From: Ramlibacter paludis
Lineage (GTDB): Bacteria > Pseudomonadota > Gammaproteobacteria > Burkholderiales > Burkholderiaceae_C
NCBI RefSeq assembly: GCF_022012305.1
Contig: NZ_JAKLTM010000008.1
Coordinates: 124,001-188,000 of the forward strand
DNA length: 64,000 nt
Direction of reading: 5' to 3'
The notes under the pieces are model-generated. The model did not search any database. It saw only the letters and a list, made by a program, of their open reading frames with translations, and was not told the DNA's origin. Positions 17,334 to 25,752 of the stretch are shown here, piece after piece. Position 1 is the first letter of the stretch. The number at the start of each line of letters is the position of its first letter. The translations under genes and the position numbers were made by a program.

Positions 17334-17894
17334 ATGGCCACGGTCAAGCTCGAAGAACAGATGCGCGCGGCGGGGCTGGAGATCCTGGGCCCGTGCCAGC
17401 GCCTGTCCGAGTGGCCGGGGCTGCTGCAGGGCAGCGCGCTGCTGCAGGACTTCAGCGCCGTGGAAGCCGATGCCCTGGGCGCGCTGATGCTGCACGTGAA
17501 GGCGCAGCCGGGGCAGATCCTGATCACCGAGGGCGACGTCACCGACTGGCTGATGCTGCTGCTGCGCGGCACCGTGGACGTGGGCAAGCGCCTGGGCCAC
17601 GATGCGGCACCGGAAGAGCGCGGCGACAACACGCGGCTGGCCGTGCTGCGCAGCGGCGCGGTGCTGGGCGAGATGTCGATGTTCGACGGCGAGCCGCGCT
17701 ACGCGAGCTGCTGGGCGCTGTCGGAGGTGGAAGCGGCGGTGCTCGATCGCGCCGCGGTCGCGGTGCTGATCAAGACGCGGCCGGAGATCGGCGCCAAGCT
17801 GCTGGTGAAGCTCACGCAGTTGCTGGCGCAGCGCTTGAGGAATACAAGTACGCAGCTGGTGAAGGCGCTGCGCGCGCGCACCGCGGAATCCTAG
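17334..17894 (+). CDS. Cyclic nucleotide-binding domain protein
   Basis: 186 residues, almost wholly one cNMP-binding beta-roll: QPGQILITEGDVTDWLMLLLRGTVDVGK and the phosphate-binding cassette region VLGEMSMFDGEPRYASCWA. It has no DNA-binding HTH at the C-terminus, which is a short basic helix, so it is a stand-alone sensor or adaptor rather than a CRP-type regulator. It starts 11 bases after the Mla lipoprotein gene and is probably co-transcribed; a link between nucleotide sensing and lipid transport is speculative. Confidence 0.85.
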   Translation: MATVKLEEQMRAAGLEILGPCQRLSEWPGLLQGSALLQDFSAVEADALGALMLHVKAQPGQILITEGDVTDWLMLLLRGTVDVGKRLGHDAAPEERGDNTRLAVLRSGAVLGEMSMFDGEPRYASCWALSEVEAAVLDRAAVAVLIKTRPEIGAKLLVKLTQLLAQRLRNTSTQLVKALRARTAES

Positions 17895-17903
17895 GAGAGC
17901 TCC

Positions 17904-18881
17904 ATGTTCCAGGCCCTGGTCCTCGAGAAGTCCCCCGACTTCGCCGCCTCCGTGCGCGAGGTCGACGATGCCTTCCTGCCCGAAGGCGACGTCACCGTCG
18001 ACATCGACTACTCGACGCTCAACTACAAGGATGGCCTCGCCATCACCAACAAGTCGCCGGTGGTGCGCAGCTGGCCGATGGTGGCCGGCATCGATGGCGC
18101 CGGCACGGTCGCGGAAAGCAGCGCGCCGAAGTGGAAGAAGGGCGACCCGGTGGTGCTGAACGGGTTCGGCGTCGGCGAGACGCACAAGGGCTGCCTGGCC
18201 GGCCGCGCCCGCTTGAAGGGCGAGTGGCTGGTGCGCCGGCCGGATGCCTTCACCGCGCGCCAGGCGATGGCGATCGGCACCGCCGGCTACACGGCGATGC
18301 TGTGCGTGCTGGCGCTGGAGCGGCACGGGCTGCGGCCCGGCGCCGGCGAGGTGCTGGTGACCGGCGCCACCGGCGGGGTCGGCTCCGTCGCCATTGCGAT
18401 CCTGAACAAGCTGGGTTATCCGGTGGTGGCGGCGACCGGCAAGGCTTCCGAAGCGGAGTACCTGAAGACGCTGGGCGCGGCGTCCATCATCGACCGCGCC
18501 GAGCTTGCCGCGCCGGGCAAGCCCTTGCAAAAGGAGCGCTGGGCGGCGGTGGTCGATGCGGTGGGCAGCCACACGCTGGCCAATGCCTGCGCGCAGACGC
18601 GCTATGGCGGCGCCGTGGCCGCCTGCGGGCTGGCGCAAGGCCTGGACCTGCCGGCAAGCGTCGCGCCCTTCATCCTGCGCGGCATCACCTTGCTGGGCAT
18701 CGACAGCGTGATGGCGCCGCTGCACCTGCGCGAGCAGGCGTGGACGCGGCTGGCGCGCGATCTCGACCCGCGGCTGCTGGAGACGATCACCACCGAGATC
18801 GGGCTGGGCGATGCGATAGCCGCTGCGCAGCAGCTGATGGCGGGGCAGGTGCGCGGGCGCTACGTCGTGAAGACGCGCTGA
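17904..18881 (+). CDS. acuI: MDR-family NADPH oxidoreductase, acrylyl-CoA reductase type
   Basis: 325 residues. GroES-like N-terminal and Rossmann C-terminal halves; the cofactor loop reads [20 protein letters not shown]. The start MFQALVLEK and the stretch [20 protein letters not shown] are characteristic of YhdH/AcuI, which reduces acryloyl-CoA to propionyl-CoA with NADPH. No zinc-ligand cysteines are seen, as expected for this subgroup. AGGAGAG precedes the ATG. It follows the cNMP-binding gene by nine bases. Confidence 0.92.
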   Translation: MFQALVLEKSPDFAASVREVDDAFLPEGDVTVDIDYSTLNYKDGLAITNKSPVVRSWPMVAGIDGAGTVAESSAPKWKKGDPVVLNGFGVGETHKGCLAGRARLKGEWLVRRPDAFTARQAMAIGTAGYTAMLCVLALERHGLRPGAGEVLVTGATGGVGSVAIAILNKLGYPVVAATGKASEAEYLKTLGAASIIDRAELAAPGKPLQKERWAAVVDAVGSHTLANACAQTRYGGAVAACGLAQGLDLPASVAPFILRGITLLGIDSVMAPLHLREQAWTRLARDLDPRLLETITTEIGLGDAIAAAQQLMAGQVRGRYVVKTR

Positions 18882-18885
18882 GCGA

Positions 18886-20235
18886 TCACGCCTCGACCAG
18901 CATCACCTCGCGCTCCAGCACCAGCCGGAACCGCCCGCGCCCGGTCTTCTCGATCCGCACGCCACCGCCTTGCTCGGCCAACCGGCGCTGCAGCAACAGC
19001 AGCCGCGCCTCCAGGTTGTCGACCACGTCCGGCAGCTTCAGGCGTGGATCCAGGCGCAGTTCGCGATTGGTGAATTCCGTGCGGCCCTGCTGCTGGTGGT
19101 CGCGCAGCAGCTTCCACAGGATCGCGCCGGCCACGCCCTTGATCAGGTAGCTGTCGCCCAGGAAGATGCTGTCGTTGGCGCCGAAGTGCCGCACCTGAAG
19201 GGGCGCGGCCGCCGGCCGCGGCGCCGGCGCTTCCTCGGCCAGCGGCGGCAGGACGGAATCGCCCGCATCGGTGGCCGCCTGCATCAGTTCCATCGCGGCG
19301 CCCAGGTGGCCCGCGATCGCCACCAGCGCGTCCTCGTCCTCGTAGCTGAATTGCAGGTCGTTCTCGCTCTCGACGAACAGCACGCCGAGCAGCCGGTTGC
19401 CATGGACGATGGGCACCGCCAGCTGGCTGTGCGGTTGCGGCAGGCCGGGATAAGGGATCTCGGTCACCGGCTCGAAGTCGGGGATGTTGGCGTCGAAGCT
19501 GCTGCGCATCGCCTGCGAATAGAGCGCCGCGTTCGTCACGTGGCCGATGCGCACCGGCGTGCGCTCGCGCGCGGCCACGCCGATCACGCCCTGGCCCAGG
19601 CCGATCTCCGAGCCGACGCCCGAAGTCGCATAGCCGCTGCTGGCCACCGTGTACAGGCGCTGCGATGCCGCATCCAGCATCAGCACCATGGCATGGCGGA
19701 TGCCGAGGAAGTCGCCGAGGCTGGACAACACCGCGCCCAGCGCCTCGTCCAGGCTGGCGCAGCGCGCGAGGCGCTCGCTGGCGCGCCGCACGGCGCCCAG
19801 CAGGCCGGCGCGCTGCGGCGGCTCGGGCAGGGGGTTGCTTTCCAGCGCCTCCACCTGTTCGACCTCGTAGACGTCCGAACCGAGCAGGCGGAACACGTCC
19901 TGCATGCCGGTGTGCGAGGCGATGCCCGCCAGCTGCGCCTTCATGCCCTCGAACAGCGGTCCGGCGGTCTCGGTGCGCAGGTAGCGGATGTGCAGGCGGT
20001 AGAAGCGCACGGTCCCCGGATGCAGCAGCAGCGCCGTCGCATGGGGATTGGCCAGGATGTTCTGCCGCGTCTTGTTGAAGAACTGGAAGGACAGCGCGAC
20101 GTGGCGCTCGTCCGCGTAGAACACTTGCGAGATGTAGGCGACGTTGGGCACGCCGTCGGCGCTGCAGGTCGCCACCACGGCGGGGATCGCGCCCTCGAAG
20201 CAGGCGCGGATGTCGTGCAGCGCCGGTCCCGTCAC
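18886..20235 (-). CDS. Flavin split-barrel (PNPOx-like) and GAF domain fusion protein
   Basis: 449 residues from GTG 20235, which overlaps the stop of the gene before it (GTGA). Residues ~1-130 look like a pyridoxamine-phosphate-oxidase-type split barrel (AVVATCSADGVPNVAYISQVFYADERHVALSF). Residues ~165-320 form a GAF domain (IRHAMVLMLDAASQRLYTVASSGY, LGVLFVESENDLQFSYEDEDALVAIAGHLGAAMEL). The C-terminal ~90 residues resemble a DNA-binding or signalling tail (ILWKLLRDHQQQGRTEFTNRELRLDP) of unknown class. It is the last gene of a coupled operon with an ABC exporter. It probably senses a small molecule or redox state; no ligand can be named. Confidence 0.8.
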   Translation of the reverse strand: MTGPALHDIRACFEGAIPAVVATCSADGVPNVAYISQVFYADERHVALSFQFFNKTRQNILANPHATALLLHPGTVRFYRLHIRYLRTETAGPLFEGMKAQLAGIASHTGMQDVFRLLGSDVYEVEQVEALESNPLPEPPQRAGLLGAVRRASERLARCASLDEALGAVLSSLGDFLGIRHAMVLMLDAASQRLYTVASSGYATSGVGSEIGLGQGVIGVAARERTPVRIGHVTNAALYSQAMRSSFDANIPDFEPVTEIPYPGLPQPHSQLAVPIVHGNRLLGVLFVESENDLQFSYEDEDALVAIAGHLGAAMELMQAATDAGDSVLPPLAEEAPAPRPAAAPLQVRHFGANDSIFLGDSYLIKGVAGAILWKLLRDHQQQGRTEFTNRELRLDPRLKLPDVVDNLEARLLLLQRRLAEQGGGVRIEKTGRGRFRLVLEREVMLVEA

Positions 20236-20720
20236 CGCGCGCCTCCCAGGCGGGTGCCGGCGCGCGGACCCGGCGTCTGGTCGAAGGCCTGCTCCGGCGT
20301 GAAGCTGATCGCCACCAGGTCCTCCAGCTTGTGCGCCAGCATGGCGCGCGTGGCCTCCGGCGGGAAGCCGACCTGCGCGATCTCGTGCTCCATCGAGAGC
20401 AGGTAGCTCGCCAGCGCCGGCTGGTCCTCGGCGACTGCGTTGCGCATGCGCGCCTGGGAAGCCTTCACCTGCACCGTGCGATGCGTCGGAGGCTCGCTGA
20501 ACACCACCGCGATGTGTCCGGTGGCCGCGATGTCCTGGATCACCTGGCGCGACTGGGGGCGCGAGAGGAAGACCGTGATCTCCCCGCCCTGCGCATCGAT
20601 GCGGCTGCCCACCGCCCGCATCAGGCTCGGACGCAAGGCCTGGTCGCGCCCGGCCACGATGACCGAGACGCCGCGGGCGATCATGGCCACCAGGTCGGGC
20701 GGAAGCAAGGTGTTGTTCAT
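20232..20720 (-). CDS. Small flavin split-barrel protein (PNPOx-like family)
   Basis: 162 residues. The opening LLPPDLVAMIARGVSVIVAGRDQALRPSLMRAVG and later ITVFLSRPQSRQVIQDIAATGHIAVVFSEPPTHRTVQVKASQA fit the FMN-binding split-barrel (pyridoxamine 5'-phosphate oxidase-like) superfamily, many of whose members bind FMN or F420 without being PNPOx. Its ATG overlaps the stop of the ABC permease gene by four bases, and its own stop overlaps the GTG of the next gene. Confidence 0.78.
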   Translation of the reverse strand: MNNTLLPPDLVAMIARGVSVIVAGRDQALRPSLMRAVGSRIDAQGGEITVFLSRPQSRQVIQDIAATGHIAVVFSEPPTHRTVQVKASQARMRNAVAEDQPALASYLLSMEHEIAQVGFPPEATRAMLAHKLEDLVAISFTPEQAFDQTPGPRAGTRLGGAR

Positions 20721-21523
20721 GCGGAAAAACGCTTGCGCGTGAACGCCAGCGCGACCCAGAAGGCGGCCACGGCGTAGACCGCCAGCACCAGCACGTGGCG
20801 CAGCGCATGCTCGGGCCAGCGGTCCAGGAACAGCGGCCGCACCAGCTCGATGGCGGCGCTCAGGGGCAGCCAGCCGGCGATGAGCTGCACGAGCTCCGGC
20901 AGCTGCTCGCGCGGGAAGAACACGCCGGAGAGGAACATCATCGGGGTGAGGAACAGCGTGAAGTAGTAGGTGAAGAAATCGTAGCCTTGCGCGAGCGCGT
21001 TGAAGATCAGGGCAATGCAGGAGAAGGTGACGCCGACGCCCGCCAGCACCAGCCAGGCGACCAGCAGCTTCGGGCTGTGGCTGATGCCCAGCGCCAGCAT
21101 CACCAGCAGGATCGCCGTGGCCGTGAAGACCGCCTTGTACGCGGCCCAGAGCATTTCGGCCAGCACCACGTCGTCCAGGCTCACCGGCGCGTTCATGATG
21201 CCGTCCCAGGTTTTCTGCACGTGCATGCGCGAGAAGGCGGAATAGAGGGCCTCGAAGCTGGCGGCGTTCATCGCGCTCATGCAGATCGAGCCGCTCGCCA
21301 GGAACAGCAGGTAAGGCACCCGCTCGCCATCCAGGGTGACCTGCCCCACCAGCGCGCCCATGCCGTAGCCGAAGGCCACCAGCCAGATCAACGGCTCGGC
21401 GATGTTGCCGATCAGGCTGGGCAGCGCCAGCTTGCGCCACACCAGCAGGTTGCGCCGGAACACCGGCCACCAGCGCATCGACAGCGCCGGTGCGCGCCAG
21501 ATGGAAAGGGCGGCGGCGTCCAT
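20717..21523 (-). CDS. ABC-2 type exporter permease (NodJ-like)
   Basis: 268 residues with six hydrophobic segments, matching ABC-2 permeases (YFTLFLTPMMFLSGVFFPREQLPELVQLIAGWLPLSAAIELVRPL). It is close in plan to NodJ, which with NodI exports lipochito-oligosaccharides in rhizobia; in free-living beta-proteobacteria the pair has no settled substrate. ATG 21523 is chosen because GAGG lies nine bases upstream; an in-frame ATG at 21532 has no room for a ribosome site. Coupled with the ATPase before it. Confidence 0.88.
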   Translation of the reverse strand: MDAAALSIWRAPALSMRWWPVFRRNLLVWRKLALPSLIGNIAEPLIWLVAFGYGMGALVGQVTLDGERVPYLLFLASGSICMSAMNAASFEALYSAFSRMHVQKTWDGIMNAPVSLDDVVLAEMLWAAYKAVFTATAILLVMLALGISHSPKLLVAWLVLAGVGVTFSCIALIFNALAQGYDFFTYYFTLFLTPMMFLSGVFFPREQLPELVQLIAGWLPLSAAIELVRPLFLDRWPEHALRHVLVLAVYAVAAFWVALAFTRKRFSA

Positions 21524-21524
21524 G

Positions 21525-22448
21525 TCAGGCATCCTCGCGGATCTGGCGGCCGGTGAGCTTGAGGAACAGGTCCTCCAGGTTGGCCGGCCGGTGGAGGGTG
21601 CGCAGCCGCGGCTCGCGCGCGAGCGCGTCCAGCAGCGGCCGCGCATCCTCCGTGTAGAAGAACACCGTCTCGCCGCTCACCTCGGTGCGGTTCGCCATGG
21701 CCTTCAGCGGCGAATCGGCGAGTGCCAGCGCGCCGTTGCCGTAGGCCTCGACCACGTCCGGCTCCAGGTGTTGGGCGATCAGGTCGCGCGGCTTGCCTTC
21801 GGCGATCTTGCGGCCGTGGTCCAGCACCAGCAGGCGGGTGCACAGGCGCTCGGCTTCGTCCATGAAGTGCGTGGTGAGCAGGATGGACTTGCCTTGCTGC
21901 AGCAGCACCTGCAGGCGCTCCCACATCAGGTGGCGCGCCTGCGGGTCCAGGCCGGTGGTGGGCTCGTCCAGCAGCAGCAGGCGCGGGTCGTTGACCAGGG
22001 CCCGGGCCAGGCTGAGGCGCCGGCGCATGCCGCCGGACAGCGCGCCCGGCGTGGCGTCGGCCTTGTGGGTGAGCGCGGCGAACTCGAGCAGCTCGGGGAT
22101 GCGGGCGCGGACCTGCGCTTCCTTCATGCCGAAATAGCGCCCATAGACGAGCAGGTTCTCGGCGCAGGTGAAATCGGGGTCGAGCGAATCGAACTGGCTC
22201 ACTACGCCCAGCTGGGCCTTGATGGCCAGCGCGTCGCGCGGCATGCGCAGGCCCAGGGCCTGGATCTCGCCAGCGTCGGGAATCGTGAGGCCGAGGCACA
22301 TGCGCAAGGTGGTGGTCTTGCCCGCGCCATTGGGTCCGATCACGCCCAGGCATTCGCCCGGCGCGATGTGGAAGGAGAGCGCGTCCACCACGGGGACGGC
22401 GCCGTAGCGTTTGGTCAGGTCGCGGGCAACGAGGAGCGGCTCGGTCAT
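21525..22448 (-). CDS. ABC transporter ATP-binding protein (NodI/DrrA-like)
   Basis: 307 residues. Walker A GPNGAGKT, signature LSGGMRRR, Walker [15 protein letters not shown] and the H-loop [13 protein letters not shown] are typical of the DrrA/NodI exporter class. A C-terminal extension of ~70 residues follows the ATPase core, as usual there. It is first in a four-gene minus-strand operon: ATPase, permease, two flavin split-barrel proteins. The start at 22448 faces the psd promoter. Confidence 0.92.
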   Translation of the reverse strand: MTEPLLVARDLTKRYGAVPVVDALSFHIAPGECLGVIGPNGAGKTTTLRMCLGLTIPDAGEIQALGLRMPRDALAIKAQLGVVSQFDSLDPDFTCAENLLVYGRYFGMKEAQVRARIPELLEFAALTHKADATPGALSGGMRRRLSLARALVNDPRLLLLDEPTTGLDPQARHLMWERLQVLLQQGKSILLTTHFMDEAERLCTRLLVLDHGRKIAEGKPRDLIAQHLEPDVVEAYGNGALALADSPLKAMANRTEVSGETVFFYTEDARPLLDALAREPRLRTLHRPANLEDLFLKLTGRQIREDA

Positions 22449-22486
22449 GCGCGGCGTATTGTGGCCCGGGCGCGGCCGGGGCCCCG

Positions 22487-22492
22487 TAGAAT
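22487..22492 (+). promoter_or_regulatory. Putative -10 element for psd
   Basis: TAGAAT, 28 bases before the TTG start of psd, in the divergent spacer between the exporter operon and psd. Confidence 0.45.
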
Positions 22493-22519
22493 TTTCGCTT
22501 TCCGTTCCAAGGACCGCGC

Positions 22520-23383
22520 TTGCCCCAACCCCTGCCCATCACCCAGCAGTACCTGCTGCCGAAGAAGCTGCTGACGCAGTTCGCGGGGCTGGTCGCCGGC
22601 GCCCGCATGGGCGCCCTGACGCACTGGATCATCCGCAAGTTCGTGGCGCACTACAAGGTGAACATGGCGGAAGCGGTGGACCCGCGCATCGAAAGCTACG
22701 CCACCTTCAACGACTTCTTCACCCGGCCGCTGCGCGAGGGCGCGCGCCCGCTGGCCGCCTCGCCCTTCATCTGCCCGGTGGACGCGGCCATCAGCCAGTT
22801 CGGCCCGATCGAGCACGACCAGATCTTCCAGGCCAAGGGCCACAGCTACTCGACGCGCGCGCTGGTAGGCGGCGACCAGGAGCTGGCGCACAAGTTCGAC
22901 CACGGCCACTTCGCCACGCTGTACCTGGCGCCCAAGGACTACCACCGCATCCACATGCCTTGCGACGGCCGCCTCAAGCGCATGATCTACGTGCCCGGCG
23001 ACCTGTTCTCGGTGAACCCCCTGACGGCGCGCCACGTGCCCAGCCTGTTCGCGCGCAACGAGCGCGTGGTCTGCGAATTCGAGTGCGCCCACGGGCCCAT
23101 GGTGCTGGTGCTGGTGGGCGCCACCATCGTCGGCAGCATGGCGACCGTCTGGCACGGGGTCATCAATCCGCCGCGCACGCGCGACGTGCGCGAGTGGCGC
23201 TACGAAGGGCAGGAGGTCGTGCTGGCCAAGGGCGCCGAGATGGGCCGCTTCCTGCTCGGCTCGACCGTGGTGATGCTGTTCCCGCAGAACGTGCTGACCT
23301 TCACGCCCGACTGGGCGCCGACCCGGCCGGTGCGCCTGGGCGAGGCGATGGCCACGGTGATCGAGACCGAAGCGGCGCTGTAG
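22520..23383 (+). CDS. psd: Phosphatidylserine decarboxylase proenzyme
   Basis: 287 residues from a TTG start with AAGGA at about -7. The pyruvoyl-forming self-cleavage site LGST lies at 246-249, so cleavage between Gly247 and Ser248 would give a large beta and a short alpha chain. Other family motifs are [29 protein letters not shown] (with the His of the catalytic triad) and FSVNP. It converts phosphatidylserine to phosphatidylethanolamine at the inner membrane. Length and layout match PSD type I of proteobacteria. Confidence 0.95.
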   Translation: MPQPLPITQQYLLPKKLLTQFAGLVAGARMGALTHWIIRKFVAHYKVNMAEAVDPRIESYATFNDFFTRPLREGARPLAASPFICPVDAAISQFGPIEHDQIFQAKGHSYSTRALVGGDQELAHKFDHGHFATLYLAPKDYHRIHMPCDGRLKRMIYVPGDLFSVNPLTARHVPSLFARNERVVCEFECAHGPMVLVLVGATIVGSMATVWHGVINPPRTRDVREWRYEGQEVVLAKGAEMGRFLLGSTVVMLFPQNVLTFTPDWAPTRPVRLGEAMATVIETEAAL

Positions 23384-23396
23384 CGTACGAAAAAGC

Positions 23397-23426
23397 ACCC
23401 GCGCGCGCATCCTCCCCCGCGCGGGT
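23397..23426 (+). terminator. Weak terminator-like hairpin after psd
   Basis: ACCCGCGCG (23397-23405) pairs with CGCGCGGGT (23418-23426) around a 12-base loop. The plus-strand tail is only CTTGTC, but the minus strand has a T5 run. Possibly a poor terminator for psd. Confidence 0.35.
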
Positions 23427-23481
23427 CTTGTCACTGGATAGTGCCGGGTGTACTTTCGCGCTCCTGCCCCTGGAGCGCGCG

Positions 23482-23817
23482 ATGAACTACCACTGCCCGC
23501 AATGCAGCCGCAACCTGAAGGTCGCCCAGCTGTTCTTCCACGACATCACCTCCTGCCCGGACTGCGGGCAGAAGGTCGTGCTGGGAGATTTCTTCGCCTT
23601 CGCCTTTGCGGCGCTGACCATGGTGGTCTCCGCCTTGACCGCGCTCTACGTCCTCAGCCATGAGTTCGAGGACTACTTCGTTGCCGCCGGCTATGCGCTG
23701 GCTATCGGGATGGTCGCCGGGCTGGCTGTCATGCTGCTGCTGGGCCGTGCGACGCCGTTCAAACGTGCGCGCACGCGCCGCCGTGCGCCGCCGCAAGGGC
23801 CGCAGCCCTCGCACTGA
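23482..23817 (+). CDS. Zinc-ribbon membrane protein, unknown function
   Basis: 111 residues. The N-terminus has two CxxC knuckles (CPQC at 5-8 and CPDC at 25-28), which should form a zinc ribbon, followed by two hydrophobic segments (FFAFAFAALTMVVSALTALYVL and YALAIGMVAGLAVMLLLG) and a basic tail. No known activity. GGAGCGCG precedes the ATG. Function cannot be assigned from context. Confidence 0.75.
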   Translation: MNYHCPQCSRNLKVAQLFFHDITSCPDCGQKVVLGDFFAFAFAALTMVVSALTALYVLSHEFEDYFVAAGYALAIGMVAGLAVMLLLGRATPFKRARTRRRAPPQGPQPSH

Positions 23818-23819
23818 GG

Positions 23820-25313
23820 CTACTGGAAGGCGACTTCGTCGAAGGAGCGCAGTTTGCGGCTGTGCAGCCGCTGCGGGCCTTGCCCGCGCAGGATCTCGAT
23901 CGCCCGCATGCCGATGCGCAGGTGCTGGTCGACCCGCTCGCGGTAGAAGTGATTCGCCATGCCGGGCAGCTTGATCTCGCCGTGCAGCGGCTTGTCGCTC
24001 ACGCACAGCAGGGTGCCGTAGGGCACGCGGAAGCGGAAGCCGTTGGCGGCGATGGTGGCGCTTTCCATGTCCAGCGCCACCGCGCGGCTTTGCGAGAACC
24101 GCCGTTGCGGCTCGTTGCCCGGCAGCAGTTCCCAGTTGCGGTTGTCGGTGCTGGCGACGGTGCCGGTGCGCATGATGCGTTTGAGGTCCGCGCCGTTGAA
24201 GCCGGTGACGTCCGCCACCGCCTGTTCCAGCGCCACCTGGATCTCGGCCAGCGCCGGGATCGACACCCACAGCGGCAGTTCCTCGTCCAGCACGTGGTCC
24301 TCGCGCACGTAGCCGTGGGCCAGCACGTAGTCGCCCAGCTGCTGGCTGTTGCGCAGCCCGGCGCAGTGTCCCAGCATCATCCAGGCGTGCGGGCGCAGCA
24401 CCGCCACGTGGTCGGTGATGGTCTTGGCGTTGGACGGCCCCACGCCGATGTTCACCATCGTGATGCCGCCGTGGCCGGGGCGGATCAGGTGGTAGGCCGG
24501 CATCTGGGGCAGCCGCGGCGGCGGCGCGCCCAGGCTGTCCATGGCCTCGCGCGGCATGCCCGCGCGCCGCGTCACCACGTTGCCCGGTTCGACGAAGGCG
24601 AGGTATTCGCTGTCGCTGCGCTGCATCTCCTCGTGCCCCAGCTTCACGAATTCGTCGATGTAGAACTGGTAGTTGGTGAAGAGCACGAAGTTCTGGAACC
24701 AGTCCGGCGCGCTGCCCGTGTAGTGGCGCAGGCGGTGCAGCGAGTAGTCGACGCGGGAGGCGGTGAAGAGCGCCAGCGGGTGCGCGTCGCCGGGCCCGTA
24801 GCGCACCGTGCCGTTGGCGATGCCGTCGTCCATCGCGCCCAGGTCCGGCAGGTCGAACAGGTCGCGCATCATCGCGCGCCGCTGCGGCGACAGCGTGCCT
24901 TCGATGTGGTCGTGCTCCGCGAAGGAGAAGTGGATCGGCATCGGCTCGTTGCTGGTGCCCACTTCCAGCGGCACGCCGTGGTTCTGCAGCAGCAGCGCGA
25001 ACTGCTGCAGGTAGTAGTTGCCATAGAGGTCGGGCCGCGTGAGCGTGGTCTCGAAGCGGCCGGCATCGGCCACGAAGCCGTAACTCAGGCCCGAGGCCTC
25101 CAGCGCCGCCTGCCGCACCACCGTGTCGGTGGCGATCCGCACGAAGGGATAGCAGCCTCGCACGCGCCCCGGCAGCGCTTCGCCGGCGACGAAGCGCTGC
25201 ATCGCCTCGCGCAGGTGGTTGATCTGCTGCCCGTAGATGGCGCGCACCTGCGCCAGGGCGCTTTCCGGGTCGGAATGGAAGGTGGGGGGGATGAACGGCG
25301 GCGTGAAAGGCAT
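23820..25313 (-). CDS. amn: AMP nucleosidase
   Basis: 497 residues, the length of bacterial Amn. The N-terminal Amn domain (YGNYYLQQFALLLQNHGVPLEVGTSNEPMPIHF) is followed by a nucleoside-phosphorylase-type domain (ITMVNIGVGPSNAKTITDHVAVLRPHAWMMLGHCAGLR, ALDMESATIAANGFRFRVPYGTLLCVSDKPLHGEIK). The enzyme hydrolyses AMP to adenine and ribose 5-phosphate in purine salvage. ATG 25313 gives MPFTPPFIPP; nine upstream codons in the frame lack a start signal. The gene stands alone. Confidence 0.95.
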   Translation of the reverse strand: MPFTPPFIPPTFHSDPESALAQVRAIYGQQINHLREAMQRFVAGEALPGRVRGCYPFVRIATDTVVRQAALEASGLSYGFVADAGRFETTLTRPDLYGNYYLQQFALLLQNHGVPLEVGTSNEPMPIHFSFAEHDHIEGTLSPQRRAMMRDLFDLPDLGAMDDGIANGTVRYGPGDAHPLALFTASRVDYSLHRLRHYTGSAPDWFQNFVLFTNYQFYIDEFVKLGHEEMQRSDSEYLAFVEPGNVVTRRAGMPREAMDSLGAPPPRLPQMPAYHLIRPGHGGITMVNIGVGPSNAKTITDHVAVLRPHAWMMLGHCAGLRNSQQLGDYVLAHGYVREDHVLDEELPLWVSIPALAEIQVALEQAVADVTGFNGADLKRIMRTGTVASTDNRNWELLPGNEPQRRFSQSRAVALDMESATIAANGFRFRVPYGTLLCVSDKPLHGEIKLPGMANHFYRERVDQHLRIGMRAIEILRGQGPQRLHSRKLRSFDEVAFQ

Positions 25314-25491
25314 GTGCCTATTGTGCAACCGGCATGCCAACCCGCTCCATGCGCCCGGCGGCCCGGTCCGCGGCGCGACGGTGTCCTACAAGGTGTAACG
25401 CCCCCGGACGACGCGTCTTCCGGGGCCCAGCCGCGACAGTTTGCGTCATCGAGAACAGCGCCCCACACGGTGCAACCAGGAGCGAAAGAAA

Positions 25492-25752
25492 ATGACGACA
25501 GCGGTGGCAGCCAACAATCCCTTTGCCCTGATGGTCGACCCGACCCAGGTCCGCCAGCACATCGAGCGTTCCGAAGAACTCAGCAAACTGAGCCAGCGCC
25601 AATGCCACCCGCTGGACCGCGCAGTGATTCGTTGTGCCTCCGCCGAGATCGCCGCCTTCGACGCCAAGATCGACCGCACCACGATCTACCTGCCGCCGGA
25701 AGAAGAAAAAGCGCAGCCGGTGACCCGTACCTACACCCGCCGCGTCAACTGA
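25492..25752 (+). CDS. Small conserved hypothetical protein
   Basis: 86 residues, soluble and mixed-charge, with a helix-rich middle (VRQHIERSEELSKLSQRQCHPLDRAVIRC) and an Arg-rich end. AGGAG lies 8-12 bases upstream of the ATG. No family assigned. Its stop overlaps by eight bases that of the FecR-domain gene on the other strand, within the palindrome CGCGTCAACTGACGCG (25741-25756). Confidence 0.7.
   Translation: MTTAVAANNPFALMVDPTQVRQHIERSEELSKLSQRQCHPLDRAVIRCASAEIAAFDAKIDRTTIYLPPEEEKAQPVTRTYTRRVN

Noticed and set aside
18886..22448. True nodulation (NodI/NodJ) locus
   Set aside because: No nodABC or regulatory nod-box is present, and NodI/NodJ-like exporters are common in non-symbiotic beta-proteobacteria.
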